A DNA stretch of 64,000 nt from the NCBI RefSeq assembly GCF_001422815.1, contig NZ_LMMP01000050.1, forward strand, positions 124,113-188,112. The letters run 5' to 3'. A program made the position numbers and the translations under genes. The notes under the pieces are model-generated. The model made no database searches and was not told the DNA's origin. It worked only from the letters and a program-made list of their open reading frames with translations. Of the stretch, positions 21,608 to 31,136 are shown one piece after another (within the stretch, counting starts at the first letter, position 1; every line of letters starts with the position of its first letter). This DNA comes from Methylobacterium sp. Leaf91 (GTDB lineage Bacteria > Pseudomonadota > Alphaproteobacteria > Rhizobiales > Beijerinckiaceae).

Positions 21608-23389
21608 TCAGGCCGCCAGGGCGAGTGTGGGCTCGGAGGCGTCGGCACCGGCCATGAACTGCGCCCGGGCGAGGTCGGCGAAGCGGCCGTTCTCCGCGAC
21701 GAGTTCCTCGAAGGTGCCCGATTCGACGATCCGGCCCTCGTGGAAGACGAGGATGCGGTCTGCGTTGCGGATCGTCGCCAGACGGTGGGCGATGACGAAG
21801 GTGGTCCGGCCCTCCATCACGGCTTCGAGCGCACCCTGCAGCTTCCGCTCGGTGGTCGCGTCCAGGGCGGACGTGGCCTCATCGAGGATCAGCACGGGCG
21901 GATTCTTAAGCAGCGCCCTGGCGATGGACAGACGCTGGCGCTCGCCGCCGGAGAGCGAGCGGCCCCGCTCACCGATGATCGTGTCGAGACCGTCGAACTG
22001 GCGATCCATGAACTCCGTCGCCTGGGCACGGTCGAGGGCGTCGAGCATCTCCGCATCGGTGGCGTCGGGACGGCCGACCTGGAGATTCTCACGGATCGAG
22101 CGGGCGAACAGCATCGGCTCCTGGAACACCACGCCGATGTTGTGACGCAGGGAGGCGAGGCCGATATCACGGATGTCGGTACCGTCGATGCGGATCGCGC
22201 CAGTATCGGGGTCGAATGCACGGTGCAGCAGGCCCAGTGTGGTCGACTTGCCTGAGCCTGTGGTGCCGACGAGGGCGATGGTCTGCCCGGCCTGCGCCGT
22301 GAAGGAGACGCTCTCCACGGCCTTGCGGCGCGGGGTGTAGGAGAAGCCGACCTGATCGAAGGAGACCTCGCCCTCGAACCGGGCCACCTGCATGGCACCG
22401 GGACGATCGTGGACGGCCGGGGTCGTGTCCAGAATCTCGAAATACTCGGCGATCTTGGGCATCTGCTGGAACAGACCGTTGATGCAGGTGGCGACCTGAT
22501 CGAGGCGGGCGACGAGCATGGTGGCGAGGCTCATGAAGGCCACCACTTCGCCGATCGAGGCCATGCCGTGCTGATGCAGGGCGATACCCGTGATGAAGAT
22601 GGCCGTCATGGTCAGGGTGGCGGCAGCGCGGGTCGCGACATTGGCGAGCGCCCACCACGACAGGACCGGGATCTGGGCCGCGAGCAGGTTGCGAATGATG
22701 CCATGCATGGCCTCCTTCTCCGCCTTGGCGCGGGTGAAGGACTGGATCACGGCGACGTTGCCGAGGGCGTCGGAGGCATGGGCGGCAAGGCCCGACTGGT
22801 AGGCCTCGACCCGGCCCTGCAGCATCTCGGTGCGGCGCATGACGAAGGTGGTGAGCACGGTGAACATCGTCACCAGCACGACCAGGATCGAGCCGAGCTG
22901 CCAGTTCACGAACAGGGTCATCGGCAGGAGAACGGCCAGGGACACGACGGCGACGAAATGATCGCGGAAGAAGCCGAGCCAGAGCCAGAACATGCCGTTC
23001 GATCCTTCCAGCATCGCCTTCAGGACGCGGCCGGAATGGTTCGAGGAATGGAAAGCCAGGGGCAGTTCGAGCACGTGCTCGAAGTAATTCGCCATGGAAG
23101 CGAGACGATTGCGATGGGCGAGCCGGTCCGCATGCAGTGCGATGGTGACGCCGGCCGCGATGGTGAACAGGCCGAAGGCGACCCATGCACCGATGAGCGG
23201 CGCCAGTGTCGCGAAGGCGTTACCGTCGCTCTTCAGATGCGTCAGCTGATCGATGATGCGCCCCATGAGCAGCGGCTCGGCGAAAGCCGCGACCGCGAGG
23301 GCCACATTGGCGACAGCGAGGAGGGCTGCCAGGCGCCGATCGGCGCCCAGTAGGCCCATGACGCGCGCATAGAGACGAACCAACGGCAT
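21608..23389 (-). CDS. ndvA: NdvA/ChvA-type cyclic beta-glucan ABC exporter (fused permease-ATPase)
   Basis: This 593-residue half-transporter has an N-terminal six-helix membrane domain (about 1-320) and a C-terminal ABC ATPase. ATPase motifs are Walker A GTTGSGKST, the signature LSGGERQRLSIARALL, Walker B PVLILDEATSALD and the H-loop in TTFVIAHRLATIR. Wording throughout, including the start MPLVRLYARVMGLLGADRRL, matches NdvA/ChvA, which export cyclic beta-1,2-glucan to the periplasm for osmotic adaptation and host interaction. The ATG at 23389 gives the family N-terminus; an upstream extension is unlike the family. The glucan synthase NdvB is not in the window. It is divergent from the MotA-like gene across a 278-base gap with no recognised element. 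Confidence 0.88.
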   Translation of the reverse strand: MPLVRLYARVMGLLGADRRLAALLAVANVALAVAAFAEPLLMGRIIDQLTHLKSDGNAFATLAPLIGAWVAFGLFTIAAGVTIALHADRLAHRNRLASMANYFEHVLELPLAFHSSNHSGRVLKAMLEGSNGMFWLWLGFFRDHFVAVVSLAVLLPMTLFVNWQLGSILVVLVTMFTVLTTFVMRRTEMLQGRVEAYQSGLAAHASDALGNVAVIQSFTRAKAEKEAMHGIIRNLLAAQIPVLSWWALANVATRAAATLTMTAIFITGIALHQHGMASIGEVVAFMSLATMLVARLDQVATCINGLFQQMPKIAEYFEILDTTPAVHDRPGAMQVARFEGEVSFDQVGFSYTPRRKAVESVSFTAQAGQTIALVGTTGSGKSTTLGLLHRAFDPDTGAIRIDGTDIRDIGLASLRHNIGVVFQEPMLFARSIRENLQVGRPDATDAEMLDALDRAQATEFMDRQFDGLDTIIGERGRSLSGGERQRLSIARALLKNPPVLILDEATSALDATTERKLQGALEAVMEGRTTFVIAHRLATIRNADRILVFHEGRIVESGTFEELVAENGRFADLARAQFMAGADASEPTLALAA

Positions 23390-23667
23390 GACGACGTGTG
23401 CTCCGATGCCAATCACGGCGCGGTCCCTTTTGCCGGAACCTTCGCCCTCAACCCTTCGCCTTCGGCCCGGCCCCCATTCATCGGAGGTCACAAGCCATTC
23501 GGCGTGCTCGGCTTATCGCAATGCCACCCTGAACGGCGAATGACAGGAATGCGCCGGGAGAACCGTTATCCTTTACGGTTCGTTTAGCGCGCCTGCCTAA
23601 GGCTGAAGACGTCGCTTTCCGCTCGGATCCTGTTCCGTGCTGCTGGGCAAGCCGACCAGGGTTCACC

Positions 23668-24441
23668 ATGGATCTCGCAACCGGTATCGGGCTTCTCGGC
23701 GGCTTCGGTGTCGTCTTCACCCTGATCATGATCGATGGCGGGAACTTCGCCGCCTTTTTCGACAAGCACGCGGTCATCGTCATCTTCGGCGGTTCCACCG
23801 CGGCGACGATGATCCGCTTCCCGTTCGCGACCATGATGCACGGCCTGCCGATGGGCATGCGCTACGCCTTCACCATGCGGGCGATCAGACCGCGCGAACT
23901 CATCGAGGAAATCACCAAGATCGCCGACGTCGTGCGTAAATCCGGCCCGATGGCCCTGGAGAACATGGAGATCTCCGATCCCTTCCTGGCTCAGGGCGCC
24001 CGCTACATCGCCGACGGCTACGACCGCGAGTTCATCCGCGACACGATGGAGCGCGACCGCGACAACTTCCTCATGCATCTCGATGAGGGCTCGAAGATCT
24101 ACCGCGCCTTCGGGGATTGTGCCCCCGCCTGGGGCATGATCGGCACCATTCTCGGCATGGTGACGATGTTCGCCAACATGTCGGACCCCTCGAAGCTGGG
24201 CCCTGCCATGGCGACCGCGCTGCTCGCCACCCTCTATGGCGCGCTGATCTCCAACATGATCGCGCTTCCGCTCGCCGACAAGCTACACGTGAAGCTGGAG
24301 GAGGAGGACGTCTCCCGCTCCCTCATCATCGACGGCATCCTGCTTATCCGCGACTCGAAGAGTTCGTCCCTCGTGCGCGAGATGCTGGTCGCCTACCTGC
24401 CGCACAACCACCGCGACGACCTCGCGGCGGAAGCGGCCTGA
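23668..24441 (+). CDS. MotA-like proton-channel stator protein
   Basis: This 257-residue MotA/TolQ/ExbB family protein has four predicted membrane segments. Two are near the N-terminus (GIGLLGGFGVVFTLIMI; HAVIVIFGGSTAATMI) and two near 145-205 (APAWGMIGTILGMVTMF, ATALLATLYGALISNMIALP). The GMIGTILGMV motif with its following helix lines the proton path. The cytoplasmic loop contains the charged region that in MotA contacts the rotor. A MotB-like gene follows after 20 bases, so this is a stator pair. No other flagellar gene is near; it may be a second stator set or drive another process. Confidence 0.87.
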   Translation: MDLATGIGLLGGFGVVFTLIMIDGGNFAAFFDKHAVIVIFGGSTAATMIRFPFATMMHGLPMGMRYAFTMRAIRPRELIEEITKIADVVRKSGPMALENMEISDPFLAQGARYIADGYDREFIRDTMERDRDNFLMHLDEGSKIYRAFGDCAPAWGMIGTILGMVTMFANMSDPSKLGPAMATALLATLYGALISNMIALPLADKLHVKLEEEDVSRSLIIDGILLIRDSKSSSLVREMLVAYLPHNHRDDLAAEAA

Positions 24442-24461
24442 CGGGAAGAGGGTAACCGGCC

Positions 24462-25292
24462 GTGGCCAGGAAGAAGCGCGGAGGCCATGGCGGTCACGGT
24501 TGGTTCGTGACTTTCGCCGATCTCATGGCGCTGCTCATGAGCTTCTTCGTGATGATCGCGGCCTATTCCACTCAAGACCAGAAGAAGATGCAGGCTGTAG
24601 CCGGCTCCATGCGCGATGCCTTCGGTGTCAACAGGGAATCGCGTTTCTCCGGAATCATCGAAGTGAACGGCCTTCCGACGCCGGGCCATATCAAGAACCG
24701 CAGCGAAATCGCGCCCGAACAGGCCACCGATCGGCCAAAGCCGCCGGATATCGAATCGAATGCCCCGGAAGGGATCCAGGATAGCGGCTATCCGGAAGCG
24801 TTCGGCCTTGCCGCCGCCAGTCTGCGCCAGGCGATGCAGGACATGCCCGAGATCTCGGAGCTTTCGAAGAATATCATCGTCAATCCGACGCAGAAGGGCG
24901 TCGATCTCTCGCTGGTGGATCAGGACGGCAGCACGATGTTCCCGCACGGGTCGAGCCGCCCGAACGATCGGACGAGGCGCCTTCTGGAGAAACTCGCCCC
25001 CGTCATTCGGAAGCTGCCCAACCGCATCACCGTCACAGGCTATACCGCCACGGACAGGCCCGGTACACGCCCCCCTGCCCCGCCTTGGGAGCTCTCGGCA
25101 GGTCGCGCCATCAGCGTGCGCGAAATCCTCGCCAGCGCCGGCGTGCCCGACGATCGCTTCGCTTCGGTCTCCGGCAAGGCGGATACCGAGCCGCTGTTCC
25201 CGGACAATCCGTATCTGTCATCGAACCGGCGCGTGACGGTGACGCTCATGGGCGAGCAAGCACCGACGCCGCGTTCGATGAAGCTGCCCTGA
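24462..25292 (+). CDS. MotB-like stator protein with OmpA domain
   Basis: This 276-residue partner of the MotA-like protein has a short basic N-terminus, one membrane helix (about 14-35, WFVTFADLMALLMSFFVMI) carrying the proton-binding Asp (D20 in FADLM), a plug and linker region, and a C-terminal OmpA-like peptidoglycan-binding domain (about 150-270, ending SSNRRVTVTLMGE). In MotB the OmpA domain anchors the stator to the cell wall. The spacing to the MotA-like gene and the order A-B are those of stator operons. The start GTG at 24462 follows GGGAAGAGG. Confidence 0.87.
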   Translation: MARKKRGGHGGHGWFVTFADLMALLMSFFVMIAAYSTQDQKKMQAVAGSMRDAFGVNRESRFSGIIEVNGLPTPGHIKNRSEIAPEQATDRPKPPDIESNAPEGIQDSGYPEAFGLAAASLRQAMQDMPEISELSKNIIVNPTQKGVDLSLVDQDGSTMFPHGSSRPNDRTRRLLEKLAPVIRKLPNRITVTGYTATDRPGTRPPAPPWELSAGRAISVREILASAGVPDDRFASVSGKADTEPLFPDNPYLSSNRRVTVTLMGEQAPTPRSMKLP

Positions 25293-25305
25293 GAGGGGGG
25301 CTGGC

Positions 25306-25803
25306 TCACTCGGCGACCAGCAGCGCCCAATAGACCTTGTATTTCGAATTGGGTGCATAAGCGGTGGCGATGCCCATGCGTGTGGCCCGAGGGGCCAGCA
25401 TGACGGCGTTATGGGCCGGGCTGTCGCGCCATCCCGAGAAGGCCTCCGCCAGGGTGTGATAGCCGGCCGAGAGATTCGCCTGCGCGCCAGCATAGCCGAG
25501 GCGTTGAACCGCGACCTTCACCGTCTGTGCCTGGCTCGGCTTGTCGGCGGCCGCCATCGCGGCTGCCTCGGCTTCGGCCAGACGCTGCAGGTCCGGGTCG
25601 ATCCGTAAGGGTGCACCGCCGCTCCGCGCACGATACGCCGAAATCATATCGCGCGCGGTCGCCGTATCGACCGATGCGCTGGAGGTGGTCATTGGCCAGT
25701 ACAGGCTCGGGAGCGCGCCGGTGGTCGGTGCTTCCTTGGCGCAACCGGACAGTGCGAAGCTGCCCACGAGCGCGAGGCCGAACACCCGGAATCCCATCGT
25801 CAT
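25306..25803 (-). CDS. CAP/SCP-domain lipoprotein
   Basis: This 165-residue protein has a lipoprotein signal (MTMGFRVFGLALVGSFALSG, then Cys with lipobox LSGC) followed by a CAP domain. The domain shows ISAYRARSGGAPLRIDPDLQ, AFSGWRDSPAHNAVMLAP and, near the end, KYKVYWALLVAE. Bacterial CAP-domain proteins are exported and of mostly unknown function; some bind lipids or cell-wall material. It is convergent with the MotB-like gene (13 bases between stops) and lies 36 bases downstream of the large MscS gene on the same strand, so may be co-transcribed with it. Confidence 0.88.
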   Translation of the reverse strand: MTMGFRVFGLALVGSFALSGCAKEAPTTGALPSLYWPMTTSSASVDTATARDMISAYRARSGGAPLRIDPDLQRLAEAEAAAMAAADKPSQAQTVKVAVQRLGYAGAQANLSAGYHTLAEAFSGWRDSPAHNAVMLAPRATRMGIATAYAPNSKYKVYWALLVAE

Positions 25804-25839
25804 CGTTCAAGCCTCGCGTTCGTCGTCGATCGTGTCGGT

Positions 25840-28539
25840 CTACGACACCTCCGCAGGGCTCCTACGCCGGTTCGGTTCACGGGGCGTTGCCGAGCGCATC
25901 GGCTCGGCTTCCTCGTTCGCGGAAGGGCTGACCTGCCGGTCATCGACCTCCTCCGCCTGAGCCGGCCGATCCTGGCTCCGGTTCTGTGCGAACACGCCGG
26001 CGATCTGCCCGAGTGCGGTCTGGACCGGCTCCAGGCCCTGGACGGTGACGACGCTCGATCCGGGGCCGAGAGCCGGGATGAACCCTGCGCCGGACAAGGC
26101 TTGAAACACGGAAAAGTTCAGGTCGCTCGTGACCTTCAGGCCCATGCTGACATCGACGATCATCGCGATCAGTTCGAATTCGAGGAAAGGATCGCCGATC
26201 TTGCGGAACACCACCCGTGGTGCCGGCTCCTTCAGCACATCCGGATGAGCGGCGGCGCAGGCCACCAGCATTTCGGCGGCACGGACCGGATCCTGGTTGC
26301 GCAGGACGTTGACCGTGATGGTGACGCGGCCGGTGCGATCGCCGCGAACCCGGTTCTTCACGATACCCGAGATGAGGTTCGAATTCGGTACGATCACCGC
26401 CGAGCGGTCGAAGGTCTGGATCTCGGTGGAGCGCACCGAGATGCGCTTCACGATGCCCTCGCTGTCGCCGATGAGCACCTGATCGCCGACGCGGATCGGT
26501 CGCTCCCACAGCAGCAGCAGGCCCGAGACGAAGTTGTTGACGATGGATTGGAGGCCGAAACCGATACCGACGGAGAGCGCACCGGCGACGATAGTCAGCT
26601 TCTCGAGGCTAAGTCCGAGATAGGAGAAGGCGAGCGCGAGGGCGATCAGGAACCCGCAATAACCGGTGATGGTGGAGATGGAGTTGCGCAGGCCCGCATC
26701 GAGATCGGTGGCCGGGAGGTAGGTCTGTTCCAGCCAGCGCTGGACTGCGCGCGTGATGACCACGCCGATGACGAGAAGTCCCACCGCATACGCGATGGTG
26801 GAGAGCGAGATCGTCACGTCTCCGACCTTGAAGCCGAAGAAGGCGCTGCGCACGGAGGTGAAGACGTCGGTGGAATCGAGGCCCCAGGGCGCGAGCGCCA
26901 GCAAGGCGGCCACCAGGATCAGAACGACTCGGGCGAGACCGGTCGACAGAACGGCGATCTGGTTGATCGAGCGCTTGCGTAGCCCGGTATTGGCCTGAAG
27001 CGCTGTGGCGAAGCGGGTCTCGTCCTTCAGCGTACCGCCGATGAACGTGTCGGCACTCGTGATGAGCAGGTAGAGCAGCGCGATCAGACATGCCGTCCAG
27101 ACCAGCTGGTCGATGAGGAAGGCGGCGAAGGCGACATAGCCGACGAGGGGCGCGATGCCGATGACGATGACGGCGGCCCATCCGAGGAGGCGCGCCGGAC
27201 CGCCGATCGTCGTGGTGGATTCCGGCGCGACGTAGGGACCGAAGCAGGCCTCCTCTTTATCCGCCGTGTCGGCGAAGCGGTGCAACCCGATGGCGAGGAT
27301 CAGGATGGTGGCGAGAGCGCCGATGCCACGGGTGGCGATGGAGATCGATAGTGCGGCGTAGATGCCGGAATTGAGCGCCTCGATGGATTTGACCACCGTG
27401 ATTACCGTGGCGATGCCGACGGCGAGCCGCGTCAACCGCGACGCGGTCGAATCGCTGAGCGGAGCAGGACGCCAGGACGGTTTTTCCGGCGACAGCAGTG
27501 CGTCGCAAAGGGCCTCTACGAAGGCGATGAAAGCGAGCCCGCCGAGGATGGCGCCGGCCACCGGCATGAGCCGCTGCGGCAGCAGGTCCGTGGAATCCAG
27601 GGCGTAATAGACGGCGTAGCTTCCCACCACCGCCGGTACGGTGCCGAGGAGGAAGACGCGCCAGGCCGCCATCAGCTTCATGCGCTGCGTCGGGTCGACG
27701 ACGCTCTGGCTGCGCCGCCCGAGACGCGGGGCAATGTTTCGGCGTCCGAAATACAGCGCCACGGAGATGCCAAGCGCGACCCCGAGCAGAAGAAGATTCC
27801 AGATTGATCCGTTGCGGCCGAACAGGCCAGCGATATCACTGACGGCGGCCTGCAGAGCCCGGATGTCGCGCGGGACATCGTCGGCGATACGCATCCAGAG
27901 GTCGGGATTCACCAGTGCCGACGAGCGTTCGAACAGGCCGCGGGTGAAGGCTGCCCTGCGCTTGTTCGTGATCTGGTCGATGATCTGGTCGCTCTGCACG
28001 AGAAGCGATTTCGCCAGCCGCTGCGTCTCGTCGATCTCGGCGACCGCATGCTCGCGCTCGCCCCGCTCCTTGGCGACGTCCTCGCCCTCCTCGCCTTCCT
28101 TCGGCTTCGGGCCGAGCTGCGTCAGGCGCTCGCGGGCCGCTTCGAGACGCGGCGTGGTGGCATCGATGATCTGACGGATCCGGTCGGCGATGGCGTCGAG
28201 GCCTTCGCGTGCCTTGAGCAGGTTGGCGGAATCGACGTTGCGGCCGGCGAGCAGCTTCTCACGCTCATCGAGATTGGCCTTCGCCTCGTCGAGCCGGTCG
28301 CGGACATTCTGGATCGCTTCAGAGACTGCCTGTTTCGGCACGGCCGGCTTCGCGGCCGGCGCGGGGGCCGCCGCAGCGGGTGGGACGGTAGCGGGCGCCG
28401 GCTTTGCCGGCTCCGTCTGCGCGGGGGCGACGGGCGCCGCCTGCGCCAGAACCGGAATGGGAGTCAGGAAGGAAGCACCCATCCACGCGGCAAGGAGCGC
28501 TGCATGTCGCATTCTGCCCTTCATGAATCCCAGTTCCAT
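25840..28539 (-). CDS. Large MscS-family mechanosensitive channel with DUF3772 domain
   Basis: This 899-residue membrane protein has a signal peptide (GRMRHAALLAAWMGASFLTP), a Pro/Ala-rich stretch, a periplasmic helical domain of the DUF3772 type (about 70-240, coiled-coil with DERERL-like heptads), then about ten membrane helices and a C-terminal MscS channel core. The core has the pore helix GALSVGIGFGLQSIVNNFVS, then LLLWERPIRVGDQVLIGDSE and the Ser/Thr-rich VRSTEIQTFDRSAVIVPNS. Such large MscS proteins release solutes in osmotic downshock. The ATG at 28539 is preceded by AAAGGA; an extension to 28812 has no ribosome site and an odd composition. The last 60 residues are charged and variable. 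Confidence 0.92.
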   Translation of the reverse strand: MELGFMKGRMRHAALLAAWMGASFLTPIPVLAQAAPVAPAQTEPAKPAPATVPPAAAAPAPAAKPAVPKQAVSEAIQNVRDRLDEAKANLDEREKLLAGRNVDSANLLKAREGLDAIADRIRQIIDATTPRLEAARERLTQLGPKPKEGEEGEDVAKERGEREHAVAEIDETQRLAKSLLVQSDQIIDQITNKRRAAFTRGLFERSSALVNPDLWMRIADDVPRDIRALQAAVSDIAGLFGRNGSIWNLLLLGVALGISVALYFGRRNIAPRLGRRSQSVVDPTQRMKLMAAWRVFLLGTVPAVVGSYAVYYALDSTDLLPQRLMPVAGAILGGLAFIAFVEALCDALLSPEKPSWRPAPLSDSTASRLTRLAVGIATVITVVKSIEALNSGIYAALSISIATRGIGALATILILAIGLHRFADTADKEEACFGPYVAPESTTTIGGPARLLGWAAVIVIGIAPLVGYVAFAAFLIDQLVWTACLIALLYLLITSADTFIGGTLKDETRFATALQANTGLRKRSINQIAVLSTGLARVVLILVAALLALAPWGLDSTDVFTSVRSAFFGFKVGDVTISLSTIAYAVGLLVIGVVITRAVQRWLEQTYLPATDLDAGLRNSISTITGYCGFLIALALAFSYLGLSLEKLTIVAGALSVGIGFGLQSIVNNFVSGLLLLWERPIRVGDQVLIGDSEGIVKRISVRSTEIQTFDRSAVIVPNSNLISGIVKNRVRGDRTGRVTITVNVLRNQDPVRAAEMLVACAAAHPDVLKEPAPRVVFRKIGDPFLEFELIAMIVDVSMGLKVTSDLNFSVFQALSGAGFIPALGPGSSVVTVQGLEPVQTALGQIAGVFAQNRSQDRPAQAEEVDDRQVSPSANEEAEPMRSATPREPNRRRSPAEVS

Positions 28540-29156
28540 GTCGTTCCTTTCGTCGGCTTGGGCCGACCGCCCCTCTGGCGGCGGCACGCAGACCCCGGTG
28601 CGCGGGCCAATGGCTTCCAGGCCCATCTCCGGCAAGAGCCGTGGCCATGACGAGAGCATTAGCGAAGGCACAACACGCGCCGTAGGTGGCAGCGGGTCAA
28701 AAATCAGATTGTCGGATGGCCGATCAATGGGGCGAAAGGGTGCCGCAGACACATCATTCGCCGAGGCAGCCCGAAAGATTGTGGGCCGCGACGTCGCGGA
28801 TCGACCGGGCAACCTTCACAAGCGTGTCATGCTGATATTAGACTAACGCGCAATGGACAGAGCCTTTTCGTATCGACGCGAGGAGGTGGCGTTGGCCGTC
28901 CATGTCGATGTGCCTCGCCACAAACCGGGCGTTCCCGCCCGATGCGACCGCTTTTGGCTAAGCCCAGGCCGGTCCGCCCTCCCCGATCATCTGTTCTCTT
29001 CGCATCCTGTGCGGGTCCGGCGACCGAGATGTGTTCGCCGGATGCCAAAGTCGAAGACCGAACTGCCGGGACCACCGATCTTTCATCATCCGGGGACGAT
29101 GCCGCGCCGTAACGTGCTGCGTCGTCCCTTCGTCGATCCGTCAAGAGAGTAGCGCC
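28540..29156. other. 617-base intergenic region, nothing recognised
   Basis: This region lies between the divergent MscS-family and HNH genes. Both strands have only short or Arg/Pro-rich frames that look like chance ORFs. I see no tRNA, clear hairpin or repeat. It presumably holds the two divergent promoters; TTGCG and TATTAG-like motifs near 28830-28850 are not convincing enough to call. Confidence 0.5.
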
Positions 29157-29705
29157 ATGCTGGATCTCCAAACGCTCGTCCTCAATGCGGATTACCGGCC
29201 GCTTTCGTATAATCCGCTGTCCTTATGGTCCTGGAAGGACGCTTTCACCGCTCTCTTCCTCGACAGGGTCACATTGGTGGCCAGCTACGATGTCGAGGCC
29301 CGGTCACCGAGCCGCGCCTTGAGGGTCCCCAGCGTCGTTGCCCTCAAGAACTACGTGACCCTGGCGCGCAGTCCGGCATTCACCCGCTACAACATCTACC
29401 TGCGCGACACCTTCTCCTGTCAGTATTGCGGACTTCGGATGCCCTCGGGCGGGCTGACCTTCGACCACGTCATTCCGCGCTCACGCGGCGGATTGTCGAG
29501 CTGGGAGAACGTCGTCGCCGCCTGCTCACCCTGCAATCTGCGCAAGGCGAACCGTACTCCGGCGGAAGCGGAGATGCCGCTCCTGCATGAACCCCACCGG
29601 CCGACGCGGCACGAGCTCCATCGCCGCCAACCGGAATTCGACCACCGCGAGTACCATCACACCTGGCTGGATTACCTGTACTGGGACAGCGAACTCGAAA
29701 GCTGA
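29157..29705 (+). CDS. HNH endonuclease
   Basis: This 182-residue protein has an HNH domain with two zinc-binding CxxC pairs (FSCQYCG at about 85 and ACSPCN at about 122) around the catalytic core GLTFDHVIPRSRGG. The ring of conserved residues SWENVVAACSPCNLRKANRT is typical of the stand-alone HNH proteins present in many Alphaproteobacteria. The substrate is probably double-stranded DNA, but its cellular role is unknown. The C-terminus is His/Arg-rich (RPTRHELHRRQPEFDHREYH). The ATG at 29157 follows AAGAGAG and starts the conserved MLDLQTLVLNADYRPLSY. No restriction or phage genes are nearby. Confidence 0.9.
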   Translation: MLDLQTLVLNADYRPLSYNPLSLWSWKDAFTALFLDRVTLVASYDVEARSPSRALRVPSVVALKNYVTLARSPAFTRYNIYLRDTFSCQYCGLRMPSGGLTFDHVIPRSRGGLSSWENVVAACSPCNLRKANRTPAEAEMPLLHEPHRPTRHELHRRQPEFDHREYHHTWLDYLYWDSELES

Positions 29706-29711
29706 CGTTGG

Positions 29712-30005
29712 TCAGTCCTGCGAGAAGCGCGGCGGCGGTTCGTTATAGACCGGTGCGTTGGGGTTGTGCGGGGGAACAAGGCCCAGGACGACTGGCGGGC
29801 CGTAAATGGTTCTCACCAAGCGCGGCGCCGGCAGGTAGCGAGGATCACGATAGGAAATCTGCGGCGGCAACAGCGCGCCGTGCCGCTGAACATACGGACC
29901 TTGGTACACAGCATCGACGGCAATGTGGCGGCCTCCTGCCTCGGCTCCTGAAATGGATACGAGGCTGAGTATCGCGGCACCGACGGAGAGGTTGGTTCGA
30001 TTCAT
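29712..30005 (-). CDS. Small secreted protein of unknown function
   Basis: This 97-residue protein starts with a signal peptide (MNRTNLSVGAAILSLVSISG, cleavage likely after AEA). The mature part is Pro/Tyr-rich (PQISYRDPRYLPAPRLV, then VPPHNPNAPVYNEPPPRF) with no cysteine and no family I recognise. It is the first of four minus-strand genes for exported proteins and is convergent with the HNH gene (6 bases apart). Confidence 0.7.
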   Translation of the reverse strand: MNRTNLSVGAAILSLVSISGAEAGGRHIAVDAVYQGPYVQRHGALLPPQISYRDPRYLPAPRLVRTIYGPPVVLGLVPPHNPNAPVYNEPPPRFSQD

Positions 30006-30090
30006 CGTGCGGAGTCCGTTTCAAAATGCTGACGGACTTTGCAGCGGATGATGCGATGAAGCCCTTAACGCACCAGATTTTGTATGAGTC

Positions 30091-31002
30091 TCAGAACTTC
30101 ACGGCCGCGCCGCCGCGGACGGTGTTCAGATTGACTTTATGGCCATCAAAGTCGTTAAAGAGGACATATTGATATTCCCCACGCAGAATAATGTTTTGCG
30201 TCAATGCGTATTCCAAGCCTGCGCCCAGTGCGATGCCGCCAACGACCTTTGTTTTACTGCTCCCGTAGGTGATGGGCGCTGCCAGAGTTGATCGACCGGG
30301 GTTTTGGGCATTGAAGCTGCTATAACCACTGTGGCTGACGACGGCGGCTTGCCTAGGATCGCTGAGGCCGAGATTGGCACGATACGTGGTTTGGTCGTAT
30401 TCTGCGGCCTGAACCTTTACTTGATCTGCGATTTGTGCGCGGCCGATGGCCAGTCCGCCCGTTACGAACGGGAGAAAGGCGCCCATTGTATAACCGGCAC
30501 GGGCCCGGATCGTGCCGAAATCTTCAATTCGCGTCGAGGACGTGCCTTCGAGGCCGACGGAGCGAAAAAAGCCATCTGTTCCAACCATGAAACGAGAAAT
30601 GTAATTGTTGCTCGCGCCGGTTCTGCCGAAGCTTGTATAATCCACCTCAATGCCGATGACGGTCTCGTCGAACTGGTAATTCCATCCCGCAAAAGCTCCA
30701 TAGCTGGCGCCTTCCGTCCGGGTTGAATGCGTCTGGAGCAATCCGGAGGCATGCATCTCGTTCTCAAAGTAAGTCTGGCTGAGCGCGCTTGCGACAATGG
30801 GTTGAAACGCATTGTTGAAGCCCAGCGCGGCCGAGCTGTATCCCGCATGCCCGCCGAAATATCCGCCGTTCCAATCGATCTCGGTTGAGGCAGGCTCGTA
30901 ATCGGAACCACGCAGCACGCCATAGTCCAGATCGGCGGCCCGGGCGGTCGGCAGCCATCCGAGTGTGATGCCAGTCAGGAGAGCAAGGGTGACGGTACGC
31001 AT
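30091..31002 (-). CDS. Omp25/Omp31-like outer-membrane beta-barrel protein
   Basis: This 303-residue protein has a signal peptide (MRTVTLALLTGITLGWLPTA, cleavage near ARA-ADL). The following Asp-rich segment and WNGGYFGGHAGYSS are the classic start of the alphaproteobacterial Omp25/31 surface-antigen family. The rest alternates polar and aromatic residues, with GIEVDYTSFG, FVTGGLAIGRAQ and the terminal strand LRGEYQYVLFNDFDG ending AAVKF, the C-terminal Phe needed for barrel insertion. The start may instead be an ATG at 31047. Its base composition is noticeably AT-richer than that of the neighbours, hinting at a different history or expression level. Confidence 0.85.
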   Translation of the reverse strand: MRTVTLALLTGITLGWLPTARAADLDYGVLRGSDYEPASTEIDWNGGYFGGHAGYSSAALGFNNAFQPIVASALSQTYFENEMHASGLLQTHSTRTEGASYGAFAGWNYQFDETVIGIEVDYTSFGRTGASNNYISRFMVGTDGFFRSVGLEGTSSTRIEDFGTIRARAGYTMGAFLPFVTGGLAIGRAQIADQVKVQAAEYDQTTYRANLGLSDPRQAAVVSHSGYSSFNAQNPGRSTLAAPITYGSSKTKVVGGIALGAGLEYALTQNIILRGEYQYVLFNDFDGHKVNLNTVRGGAAVKF

Positions 31003-31136
31003 CGAGGTCGTCCTCAGGGCTGCAGCCCGACTGTTCTTTCCGAACATAGTATCATTATTGATTGCGTAACCTTAATACTCCGTTGCGTTCGCGCCACATG
31101 AGTTACGGCGAGGCCTATGGTCATGGTCGCAGGACG

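Noticed and set aside
23668..25292. ZorA/ZorB pair of a Zorya anti-phage system
   Set aside because: The proteins look like plain MotA/MotB and the helicase or nuclease components (ZorC/ZorD/ZorE) are not adjacent.
29157..29705. HNH nuclease as part of a restriction, CRISPR or phage packaging system
   Set aside because: No methyltransferase, cas, terminase or portal gene is nearby, and the domain form is that of common stand-alone chromosomal HNH proteins.
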